Shown here: positions 14,488 through 21,278 of the stretch, one piece after another
Layout: each line of letters begins with the position of its first letter
Position numbering within the stretch: position 1 is the first letter of the stretch
Notes under the pieces: model-generated
What the model was told of the DNA's origin: nothing
The model's database searches: none
Seen by the model: the letters and a program-made list of their open reading frames with translations, nothing else
Position numbers and translations under genes: made by a program
Assembly: GCF_900764565.1 (NCBI RefSeq)
Contig: NZ_CAAFOM010000303.1
Span: 1-21,881, forward strand
Length of the DNA stretch: 21,881 nucleotides
Reading direction: 5' to 3'
Source: an uncultured Catenibacterium sp.
GTDB taxonomy: Bacteria; Bacillota_I; Bacilli_A; Erysipelotrichales; Coprobacillaceae

Positions 14488-15763
14488 AATTATAAAATTC
14501 GAATTCGAAATCATATAGGCGTACAGTATCGCCATCTTCACAGCCTGCTTCTCTTAATGCATCATCGATACCCATGTTACGGATCTGTAATGCGAATCTC
14601 TGGAAGCCATCATCTGTAGTAAATGATGCCATCTGTACAAGTCTTTCAACCTTCTTACCAGTGACTTCCCATACACCATTACCCTTGTTATGGATAGTGA
14701 ATGGTTTTTCATCTTCCTTATAAGTATAAAGAACACTTTCCTGTTCTTCTTCCTGATTAAAGAAGTCTGGTGCAGTTTCTAATGCATCAGCCACTGCATA
14801 AAGAACAGCGTCAATACCTTCATGGATAGGTGCAATGATTGGGAATACTTTCTGATCTCCAAGCTTTTCCTGGAATTTCTTTAAGTTTTCTTCTGCTTCA
14901 TCGCCATCCATCTTATTAGCGACAATGATCTGTGGTCTTTCTAATAGACGATATTCATATTCACCTAATTCTTTATTAATAGTGACATAATCTTCATAAG
15001 GATCTCTGCCTTCGCTACCGCTCATATCAATAATATGAACAATAACACGACATCTTTCGATATGTCTTAAGAACTGATGACCTAATCCTTTACCCTGTGA
15101 TGCCCCTTCAATTAGACCAGGTAAGTCAGCCATTACAAATGAACGACCATCCTTAACCTGTACAACACCTAAATTAGGCACGATAGTAGTAAAGTGATAA
15201 TCTGCAATCTGTGGTCTTGCTTTTGAAACAACAGATAATAGTGTAGACTTACCAACACTTGGGAATCCTACTAATCCAACATCAGCAAGTAGCTTTAATT
15301 CTACTCTTAAATTGAATTTTTCACCTGGTTCACCATTTTCACAGATCTTAGGTGCTGGGTTACGTGATGAAGCAAATCTTGCGTTACCACGACCACCACG
15401 GCCACCTTTTGCGATGACAGCACGCTGACCATCTTTTGTAAGATCGGCAATAATATTGCCTGTATCATCATCATAAACACAAGTGCCCACTGGTACTCTG
15501 ATGACTAAATCATCTGCATCAGCACCATGCATCTTTTTTGCATGACCTTTTTCACCATTCTGGGCTTTATATTCACGATAATATCTTAAATCTAATAAAG
15601 TAGATAATGAGTTTGTTGCAACGAAAATCACACTTCCGCCACGACCTCCATCTCCTCCAGATGGACCTCCTTTAGGAACATGTGCTTCACGTCTAAACGC
15701 AACTGTACCATTACCACCAGTACCAGCTTGAACATAAATCTTAACGCGATCAATAAATTTCAT
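14486..15763 (-). CDS. obgE: GTPase Obg (ObgE/CgtA)
   Basis: The 425-residue protein has the three Obg domains. The glycine-rich Obg fold (about 1-158) contains KGGPSGGDGGRGGSVIF and GGRGGRGNARF. The GTPase domain has G1 GFPSVGKS at 166-173, switch region FTTIVPNLG, G3 DLPG at 213-216 and G4 NKMD near 283. A C-terminal OCT domain (about 345-425) ends DTVRLYDFEFEFYN. Obg binds the 50S subunit and ppGpp and acts in late ribosome assembly and stress signalling. The ribosome site AAGGTGG is present. The usual rplU-prp-rpmA-obg order is kept, but spo0B, which lies between rpmA and obg in Bacillus, is missing. A terminator lies between rpmA and this gene, with no visible promoter in the 50-base gap, so expression may rest on readthrough. 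Confidence 0.98.
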   Translation of the reverse strand: MKFIDRVKIYVQAGTGGNGTVAFRREAHVPKGGPSGGDGGRGGSVIFVATNSLSTLLDLRYYREYKAQNGEKGHAKKMHGADADDLVIRVPVGTCVYDDDTGNIIADLTKDGQRAVIAKGGRGGRGNARFASSRNPAPKICENGEPGEKFNLRVELKLLADVGLVGFPSVGKSTLLSVVSKARPQIADYHFTTIVPNLGVVQVKDGRSFVMADLPGLIEGASQGKGLGHQFLRHIERCRVIVHIIDMSGSEGRDPYEDYVTINKELGEYEYRLLERPQIIVANKMDGDEAEENLKKFQEKLGDQKVFPIIAPIHEGIDAVLYAVADALETAPDFFNQEEEQESVLYTYKEDEKPFTIHNKGNGVWEVTGKKVERLVQMASFTTDDGFQRFALQIRNMGIDDALREAGCEDGDTVRLYDFEFEFYN

Positions 15764-15782
15764 GTATCCACCTTCTTTCTTT

Positions 15783-15809
15783 AAAAAAAGAATCCCATAG
15801 GGGATTCTT
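15783..15809 (-). terminator. Terminator between rpmA and obgE
   Basis: A perfect 9-pair stem AAGAATCCC / GGGATTCTT with a CTAT loop is followed by a T-run. It ends about 20 bases before the obgE start, leaving only the ribosome site between. Confidence 0.9.
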
Positions 15810-15813
15810 GAGA

Positions 15814-16095
15814 TTAAGCTACTGGGTAAACAGATACCTGTTTCTTGTTTTTACCAAGTCTTTCGTATTTAACGACACCATCAACTTTAGCGAATAAAGT
15901 ATCGTCTCCACCTTTACCAACATTAGTACCAGGATGAACCTTTGTACCTCTCTGTCTATAAATAATTGAACCAGCTGTGCAAGTCTGTCCATCAGAAAGC
16001 TTAGCACCTAAACGCTTTGATTCAGAGTCACGACCGTTCTTAGTAGAACCTACACCCTTTTTAGAAGCGAATAACTGTAAATCTAACTTTAACAT
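15814..16095 (-). CDS. rpmA: 50S ribosomal protein L27 (with cleavable N-terminal extension)
   Basis: The 93-residue protein starts MLKLDLQLFASKKGVGSTKN. Residues 1-9 are the Firmicutes-type extension that Prp removes between F9 and A10, leaving the ASKKG N-terminus that reaches toward the peptidyl-transferase centre. The rest is a normal L27 with GRDSESKRLGAKLSDGQ and GTKVHPGTNVGKGGDDTLFA. The open frame continues to an ATG at 16149, but 16095 was chosen because GGGAGGT lies in front of it and the N-terminus then fits the family. That ribosome site is inside the last codons of prp, and the prp stop is only four bases before this ATG, so the protease and its substrate are translated together. 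Confidence 0.98.
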   Translation of the reverse strand: MLKLDLQLFASKKGVGSTKNGRDSESKRLGAKLSDGQTCTAGSIIYRQRGTKVHPGTNVGKGGDDTLFAKVDGVVKYERLGKNKKQVSVYPVA

Positions 16096-16099
16096 AGTA

Positions 16100-16420
16100 T
16101 TATACCTCCCTAGTGTTAATTTTAACATATTGTTCATATGAGTATTCAACAGTTTCTAGAATTTTTATTAAAGTTTCTAGAATAATCTGATAATCTTCAC
16201 GATTATTGAATATCTCGAAATAAGAGTAACCACTCTCTACATTGGCAAGATTGCCATCTTTCATGAAGCCTTTGGCTTCAAGCATATTGTAAATACCTAC
16301 TACTGCAGTACTGATTCCAGCACATGCAAGATCTTTACCATATTCATTTTGTCCTGCATGTCCTTCAACCTTAATAGATTGAATCTGACCTGCATGATAC
16401 ACGACATCTACGTGAGTCAT
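16100..16420 (-). CDS. prp: Ribosomal-processing cysteine protease Prp
   Basis: The 106-residue protein matches Prp (YsxB). The catalytic histidine is H21 in VEGHAGQNEYGKDLAC and the catalytic cysteine is C33 in the ACAGIS motif; both fall within the first third of the protein as in the family. Prp removes the N-terminal extension of L27, a step essential for ribosome assembly in staphylococci. Its substrate gene rpmA lies immediately downstream and carries the matching cleavage site (QLF|ASKK). The start codon overlaps the rplU stop by one base (TAATG), so it is translated by coupling. No independent ribosome site is evident, consistent with less protease than ribosomal protein. Confidence 0.95.
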   Translation of the reverse strand: MTHVDVVYHAGQIQSIKVEGHAGQNEYGKDLACAGISTAVVGIYNMLEAKGFMKDGNLANVESGYSYFEIFNNREDYQIILETLIKILETVEYSYEQYVKINTREV

Positions 16421-16728
16421 TAAGCGTTAATTTCTTTGATTGTTAACTTAGTATAAGGCTGTCTATGACCCTGTTTCTTATGATAATGCTTTTTAGGCTT
16501 ATATTTGAATACAGTGACTTTCTTTTCCTTACCCTGTTTTTCAACAGTTGCAGTAACCTTAGCACCTTCTACATAAGGATGACCAACTTTAACACCGTTA
16601 TCACCAACTAAAAGAACCTTTTCGAAAGTGTATTCAGTGCCTTCTTCAACATCTAACTTTTCTACAAAAATAGTATCTCCGGCTTCAACCTTTAACTGTT
16701 TTCCACCAGTTTCAATAATTGCGTACAT
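16420..16728 (-). CDS. rplU: 50S ribosomal protein L21
   Basis: With start at 16728 the protein has 102 residues and begins MYAIIETGGKQLKVEAGDTI, the standard L21 N-terminus. It contains VEKLDVEEGTEYTFEKVLLV and ends with the basic KYKPKKHYHKKQGHRQPYTK RNA-binding tail followed by LTIKEINA. It binds 23S rRNA in the 50S subunit. The ORF is open to an ATG at 16773, but those 15 extra codons lie in the structured leader; AAGGAGGT sits correctly before 16728. It is the first gene of rplU-prp-rpmA and is probably controlled by the leader upstream, by analogy with L21 leaders of other Firmicutes. Confidence 0.98.
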   Translation of the reverse strand: MYAIIETGGKQLKVEAGDTIFVEKLDVEEGTEYTFEKVLLVGDNGVKVGHPYVEGAKVTATVEKQGKEKKVTVFKYKPKKHYHKKQGHRQPYTKLTIKEINA

Positions 16729-16829
16729 CAGTGTACCTCCTTCATATTTTTTTCTCTTAGACTCGCCAACCAAGGCAGCACTTGCATTTAATACCTCTTA
16801 TGTGCGGTTGTAGTCAGAGGTCTACAACG
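16729..16829 (-). promoter_or_regulatory. Structured rplU leader RNA (candidate L21 leader)
   Basis: The roughly 100-base leader begins with hairpin GTTGTAG / CTACAAC (16807-16828). Its loop ACCTCTGA contains ACCTCT (16816-16821), perfectly complementary to AGAGGT 18 bases farther on (16793-16798), so a 6-pair pseudoknot is possible. A second small hairpin, CTGCC-TTGGTT-GGCGAG (16762-16778, one bulge), precedes the ribosome site. Structured L21 leaders are known upstream of rplU in Firmicutes. Assignment to that family is by position; I could not align it to the model. Confidence 0.6.
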
Positions 16830-16835
16830 CTGATT

Positions 16836-16864
16836 ATAATATCATTTATTACCCATATCGTCAA
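16836..16864 (-). promoter_or_regulatory. Promoter of rplU-prp-rpmA, inside the 3' end of xerC
   Basis: A -35 TTGACG (16859-16864) and a -10 TATTAT (16836-16841) are 17 bases apart, with TGA before the -10 forming an extended -10. The TG of that element is part of the xerC stop codon. The predicted start near 16829 coincides with the first base of the leader hairpin. Confidence 0.8.
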
Positions 16865-17774
16865 TATTTTTTTCAATTTTCTTGAATTCTTGTCTAGGAC
16901 AGGTACGATTATACACTTCTCTTAGGTGTTCTTGTGATACATGTGTATAAATCTGGGTCGTTGATAAAGAGGAATGCCCTAATAATTCCTGGACAACGCG
17001 AATATCCATACCCGCATCAAGTAAATGCGTCGCAAAGGAATGACGAATTGTATGAGGATGAATCTTACGTAAAGGATCATAGAGATACATTGTGCGATCA
17101 ATAATATTCTCTACCCCTCTATTTGTCAGCTTCTTTCCTCTTTGATTCACAAATACATAATCATGTGTTTCATGATATTCATTCATAATGCTGATACGAT
17201 CATCATTGATATATTGTAGTAACCATTTCTTGGCATAATCATGAAATGGGACTTCTCTTTCTTTACTTCCTTTACCAAGCACTCTAATCATCTGTCTATT
17301 AAAATCAATCTGCGGCAGGCGCAATGATACCACTTCACTTACACGAAGTCCTGATGCATACATAAGTTCTAGAAGCGCCTTGTTTCTTACTCCTAGAGAT
17401 GTATGTGTATCAATTGAATCTAGATAGCCCATCATTTCATCCACATAGAGAAAATCAGGATTTCTAGAACCTGTTTTTAAAGAATGCACCTGGGTAAATG
17501 GATTAGAGGATACGGTGTTCTTGTGGCATAGATATTTAAAGAAAGATCTAAGAGAACTCAAATAATGATTGATCGTTGTATGAGATAAATGCTTCTCATT
17601 TAAACGAATCAGATAATTCTGAATCACATAATAGTCTACTTCCTGTAAAGAAATACTTTCTTTTCCTATAAATAAGAGAAAGTCTGTGAGTTCTCTTTCA
17701 TAGGATTGTAAAGTGAGTACAGAATAGTTCTTTTGATATTTAAGATAGTGAAGAAAAGCTTTCTTTTCATCCAT
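16842..17774 (-). CDS. xerC: Tyrosine recombinase XerC
   Basis: The 310-residue protein has an N-terminal SAM-like core-binding domain (about 1-95) and a catalytic domain with all active-site residues: R144 (ASGLRVSE), K168 (LGKGSKERE), H241 and R244 (HPHTIRHSFATH), H267 (LLGHSSLS) and nucleophile Y276 (TTQIYTHV). Chromosome-dimer resolution at dif is the expected role. XerC is preferred over XerD because the order topA-trmFO-xerC is that of codV/xerC in Bacillus. It overlaps the trmFO stop by eight bases and has only a weak GGAAG-type ribosome site, so coupling is likely. The hslV-hslU-codY genes that follow it in Bacillus are absent; the rplU promoter lies in its last codons. Confidence 0.9.
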   Translation of the reverse strand: MDEKKAFLHYLKYQKNYSVLTLQSYERELTDFLLFIGKESISLQEVDYYVIQNYLIRLNEKHLSHTTINHYLSSLRSFFKYLCHKNTVSSNPFTQVHSLKTGSRNPDFLYVDEMMGYLDSIDTHTSLGVRNKALLELMYASGLRVSEVVSLRLPQIDFNRQMIRVLGKGSKEREVPFHDYAKKWLLQYINDDRISIMNEYHETHDYVFVNQRGKKLTNRGVENIIDRTMYLYDPLRKIHPHTIRHSFATHLLDAGMDIRVVQELLGHSSLSTTQIYTHVSQEHLREVYNRTCPRQEFKKIEKNIDDMGNK

Positions 17775-19059
17775 TGATGAATTCTTCCATCTTTTCTAAT
17801 GCACGCTGTGCATATTTTTCTTTCTTTTCTTTTTTCTTCACTTTACCTTCTAAATCAGGAAGAATACCAAAGTTCGCTTTCATTGGCTGGAAATCACTTG
17901 GAGAAGCATGGGTAATATAATAAGCCAAAGAACCCATGACTGTTTCTCTAGGATAGACAAGGAGTTCTTCTCCCTTTAAATATTTCACCATATTCTTACC
18001 AGCCACAATACCACTCTGTGCTGATTCTACATAACCTTCTACACCTGTCATCTGACCTGCAAAGAATAAATCTTCACGATTTTTGAACTGATATGTAGGA
18101 TTCAAATAAGTAGGTGAATTGAAGTAACAGTTACGATGCATGATACCATAACGGACAATAGAGGCATTTTCTAACCCTGGAATCATATGAATAATACGAT
18201 CCTGTTCACCCCATTTAAGATGTGTCTGGAATCCTACAATATTATAAAGAGAACCCACTGCATTATCCTGTCTTAACTGCACGACTGCTTCAAAACGCTG
18301 ACCATCCTTTTCAAGTCCTACTGGCTTCATTGGCCCAAAAAGAAGTGTCTGCTTTCCTCTTCGTGCGATTTCTTCAAAAGGCATACAGCCTTCAAAGAAC
18401 TTTTCTTCAAAATCATGAGGCTTAACAACTTCTGCATTGATCAGCGCATCATAGAAAGCATCAAATTCTTCTTTATTCATTGGACAGTTGATATATTCTC
18501 CATCACCCTTATCATAACGTGATTTATAAAAGGCTTTACTAAAATCAATAGATTCTTTTGTGACAATTGGAGCTGCTGCATCATAAAAATAGAAATAATC
18601 CTGATTACCCATTAAATCCATAATTTCTTTCGCGAGTGCATCACTTGTCAAAGGTCCGGATGCAATGATTGTAGGACCTTCTGGAATCTCTGTCACTTCT
18701 TCACGATGAACAGTGACAAGAGGATGATTTTCAATAAACTCAGTCACCGCACGAGAGAATCCTTCACGATCGACTGCAAGTGATCCTCCAGCAGGTACTG
18801 CATGGTCTCTTGCCATCTTGATAATCAAGCTATCATTCATTGTCATTTCCTGTTTTAATACACCGACTGCATTCTTTAAGCCATCTGCACGTAATGAATT
18901 AGAACATACTAATTCTGCAAAATCACTTGTTTTATGTACATCTGTCTTCTTAACAGGTCTCATTTCATAAAGATGTACAAGAATTCCTTCTTTAATAAGC
19001 TGGTAAGTGGCTTCAACACCAGCAAGTCCACCACCAACGACATTTACTTCCTTGATCAT
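17767..19059 (-). CDS. trmFO: tRNA uridine-54 5-methyltransferase TrmFO
   Basis: The 430-residue protein begins MIKEVNVVGGGLAGVEATYQ, with the FAD-binding GGGLAG motif. It contains FAELVCSNSLRADGLKNAVG, AVPAGGSLAVDREGFS, ARRGKQTLLFGPMKPVGLE, and the C-terminal FAGQMTGVEGYVESAQSGIVAG. These are TrmFO signatures that separate it from MnmG. The enzyme makes m5U54 in the T-loop of tRNA using methylene-tetrahydrofolate and FADH2. The frame can be read four codons farther to a TTG at 19071, but GGAGG lies in front of the ATG at 19059, so that start was chosen. A hairpin separates it from topA, and xerC overlaps its end. Confidence 0.97.
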   Translation of the reverse strand: MIKEVNVVGGGLAGVEATYQLIKEGILVHLYEMRPVKKTDVHKTSDFAELVCSNSLRADGLKNAVGVLKQEMTMNDSLIIKMARDHAVPAGGSLAVDREGFSRAVTEFIENHPLVTVHREEVTEIPEGPTIIASGPLTSDALAKEIMDLMGNQDYFYFYDAAAPIVTKESIDFSKAFYKSRYDKGDGEYINCPMNKEEFDAFYDALINAEVVKPHDFEEKFFEGCMPFEEIARRGKQTLLFGPMKPVGLEKDGQRFEAVVQLRQDNAVGSLYNIVGFQTHLKWGEQDRIIHMIPGLENASIVRYGIMHRNCYFNSPTYLNPTYQFKNREDLFFAGQMTGVEGYVESAQSGIVAGKNMVKYLKGEELLVYPRETVMGSLAYYITHASPSDFQPMKANFGILPDLEGKVKKKEKKEKYAQRALEKMEEFING

Positions 19060-19069
19060 ATTTTCCTCC

Positions 19070-19103
19070 AATGAAAGAAAATGAACTGCATGGGCAGTTC
19101 ATT
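19070..19103 (-). terminator. Hairpin between topA and trmFO, weak terminator or attenuator
   Basis: AATGAACTGC / GCAGTTCATT is a perfect 10-pair stem with a CCAT loop. It overlaps the topA stop codon and is followed by a broken T-run (TTTCTTTC). The trmFO ribosome site starts within 15 bases, leaving no room for a promoter, so partial termination with readthrough is the likely effect. Confidence 0.65.
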
Positions 19104-21186
19104 ATTCTTCTTTCTTTTTCTTTTCTTTAATAATTGTTTTGCACTTTGGATAATTAGAGCAGGCTTTAAATGGTCCAAAACGACCTTTCTTCCATACAAC
19201 TGGACTGCCACAGTTAGGACATGTTTCACCTGTCTCTTCAAGTTTTTGAGGCTTGATATATTTACACTTAGGGTAATTAGAACATGCTTCAAAACGTCCA
19301 AAACGACCCATTTTATAGATCATAGGAGAACCACATCGAGGACATGTCTCACCTGTTTCTTCATTGATCTTATTTTCATCAGCCTTGACATATTTACATT
19401 CTGGATAATTAGAGCAGGCAACAAATTCACCAAAGCGTCCTTTTCTAATAACAAGATCTCCACCGCATTCAGGACATTTTTCTCCTGTCTTTTTAGGTTC
19501 AATCTTTTCCATGCCGTCATATGCTTTTTCTAATAGTGGTTCAAAAGCCTGTTCAAATTCAGTTAAGGCATGAACATAAGTATCCTGCCCCTTCGCAATT
19601 TCATCAAGTTCATTTTCCATCTTTGCAGTATAGTCTACATTGATGATTGAATCAAAATATTCAAGAAGCTTCTTATTAGTCAAAAGTCCTGACTCTGTAG
19701 GCTTGAATGTCTTCTTTTCTAAAGTGACATATTCTCTTGTAACAATTGTATCGATAATAGTCGCATAAGTAGAAGGACGGCCAATACCTAATTCTTCCAT
19801 TGCCTTGATGAGTTTTGCTTCTGTATAACGTGCTGGTGGTGTAGTGAAATGCTGTTCCTTATTGATTTTCTTTGCATCAATCAATTCATTTTCATCCATA
19901 TCTGGGAGTAATTCATTCTTACTCTTATCATATTCACCATAAACCTTTAACCAGCCATCAAACTTTAAGATAGAGCCTGATGCGTTAAACTTATAATCAT
20001 TGTTGTCTAATACTAAAGATGTACTTGCAGACTGGCTTGGTGCCATTAATGACGCAAGTGCACGTGCATAGATCAATGAATAAAGCTTATATTGTTCCTG
20101 TGTAAGGTATTGTTTAATACTTTCAGGTGTACGATCAATACTTGTAGGACGGATGGCTTCATGCGCATCCTGCACGTTTTCAGTCTTCTTTGAAACCTTA
20201 ATGCTTCCTACATATTCTTTACCATATGTCTTTTCAATATAATCCATTGCAGCTGCAGTGAATTCTGGTGATAAACGGATAGAGTCTGTTCTCATATAAG
20301 TAATGAGACCGACTGTTTCAGTACCGATATCAATCCCTTCATAAAGTTTCTGAGCAATTGACATAGTACGTCTTGCTTTAAAGTTTAATTTAGAAGACGC
20401 TTCCTGCTGAAGTGTTGAAGTAATGAATGGTGCATAAGAATTTCTTTTCTTTGTTGTTTTCTTAATCTTCTCTACAGTGAATGTAGGTGTTAATGCATCA
20501 TAAATAGTCTGTGCTTCTTCACCATTATGAATTTCTAATTTTTTCGTTTTGTATTTAGTGAGTTCTGCAACAAACGGAATATTATCCTTTTCAAATTCAG
20601 CATTAATCTTCCAGAATTCTTCTGGGATGAATGCATCAATTTCTGCTTCTCTCTCACAGATTAATCTTAATGCAACGGACTGTACACGTCCTGCAGACTT
20701 AGATTTAATCTTTTTCTGTAAAAGTTTAGAAAGCTTAAACCCGATAATTCTATCTAAGACACGTCTTGTTTCCTGAGAATGAACAAGATCCATATCAATC
20801 TTGCGGGGATTTTCAATTGCTTTTGTCACTGCATTCTTAGTGACTTCATGGAATTCTACTCTTTTTGTAGTCTCAGGATCTAATCCTAATACTTCCGCTA
20901 AATGCCATGAGATGGCTTCTCCTTCACGGTCCGGATCGGTTGCGAGATAAACATCATCTGCTTTTTTGGCACATGCTTTTAATTCTTTTACAACATCTTT
21001 CTTATCTTTACTAATAACATAATGAGGGGCAAACTCATTTTCTATATCTACACCTAAGCCGCCTTTACCAGAGATAGCCAGGTCTCTGATATGTCCTTTT
21101 GATGATTTTACGACAAACTCATCACTTAGGTATTTACTAATTGTTTTAGATTTAGATGGTGATTCGACAATAACTAAATGACTCAT
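19102..21186 (-). CDS. topA: DNA topoisomerase I (type IA)
   Basis: The 694-residue protein starts SHLVIVESPSKSKTISKYL, with the catalytic glutamate E8 of the Toprim domain; D84, D86 and E88 in ATDPDREGE bind Mg. The type IA core follows, with HSQETRRVLDRIIGF and the active-site tyrosine Y297 in LITYMRTDSIRLSPEF. At the C-terminus three zinc-ribbon repeats are visible, each of form CPxCG...KGRFGxF.ACSNYP.C. It relaxes negative supercoils and offsets gyrase. The ribosome site is GGAGGG. It has its own consensus promoter after dprA, and the order dprA-topA-trmFO-xerC is that of Bacillus. Confidence 0.98.
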   Translation of the reverse strand: MSHLVIVESPSKSKTISKYLSDEFVVKSSKGHIRDLAISGKGGLGVDIENEFAPHYVISKDKKDVVKELKACAKKADDVYLATDPDREGEAISWHLAEVLGLDPETTKRVEFHEVTKNAVTKAIENPRKIDMDLVHSQETRRVLDRIIGFKLSKLLQKKIKSKSAGRVQSVALRLICEREAEIDAFIPEEFWKINAEFEKDNIPFVAELTKYKTKKLEIHNGEEAQTIYDALTPTFTVEKIKKTTKKRNSYAPFITSTLQQEASSKLNFKARRTMSIAQKLYEGIDIGTETVGLITYMRTDSIRLSPEFTAAAMDYIEKTYGKEYVGSIKVSKKTENVQDAHEAIRPTSIDRTPESIKQYLTQEQYKLYSLIYARALASLMAPSQSASTSLVLDNNDYKFNASGSILKFDGWLKVYGEYDKSKNELLPDMDENELIDAKKINKEQHFTTPPARYTEAKLIKAMEELGIGRPSTYATIIDTIVTREYVTLEKKTFKPTESGLLTNKKLLEYFDSIINVDYTAKMENELDEIAKGQDTYVHALTEFEQAFEPLLEKAYDGMEKIEPKKTGEKCPECGGDLVIRKGRFGEFVACSNYPECKYVKADENKINEETGETCPRCGSPMIYKMGRFGRFEACSNYPKCKYIKPQKLEETGETCPNCGSPVVWKKGRFGPFKACSNYPKCKTIIKEKKKKEE

Positions 21187-21211
21187 ACATCTAACCCTCC
21201 TTCATCACCTT

Positions 21212-21239
21212 ATAATATGGGAATTTTTTATTTTGTCAA
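21212..21239 (-). promoter_or_regulatory. Promoter of topA
   Basis: A consensus -35 TTGACA (21234-21239) and a -10 TATTAT (21212-21217) are 16 bases apart with an A-rich spacer. The predicted start is about 20 bases before the topA ATG. Confidence 0.8.
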
Positions 21240-21249
21240 CATCTTAGTG

Positions 21250-21278
21250 AGAATAAGAAGCGAAACGCTTCCTATTCT
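21250..21278 (-). other. Strong hairpin at the end of dprA
   Basis: AGAATAGGAAGCG / CGCTTCTTATTCT forms a 13-pair stem (one G-U) with a three-base loop and spans the dprA stop codon. The sequence after it (CACTAAGATG) is not a U-tract, so classical termination is doubtful. It may stabilise the dprA 3' end or act as a weak terminator before the topA promoter. Confidence 0.5.

Noticed and set aside
16842..17774. Tyrosine recombinase as a sign of an integrated mobile element
   Set aside because: Its position after topA-trmFO and its length match chromosomal XerC, and there are no att-like repeats or phage genes nearby.
19081..19533. A 150-codon plus-strand open frame opposite the end of topA
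   Set aside because: It lies entirely antisense to the repeated zinc ribbons of topA, has no ribosome site, and its repeating Cys/Phe composition is a mirror of those repeats.
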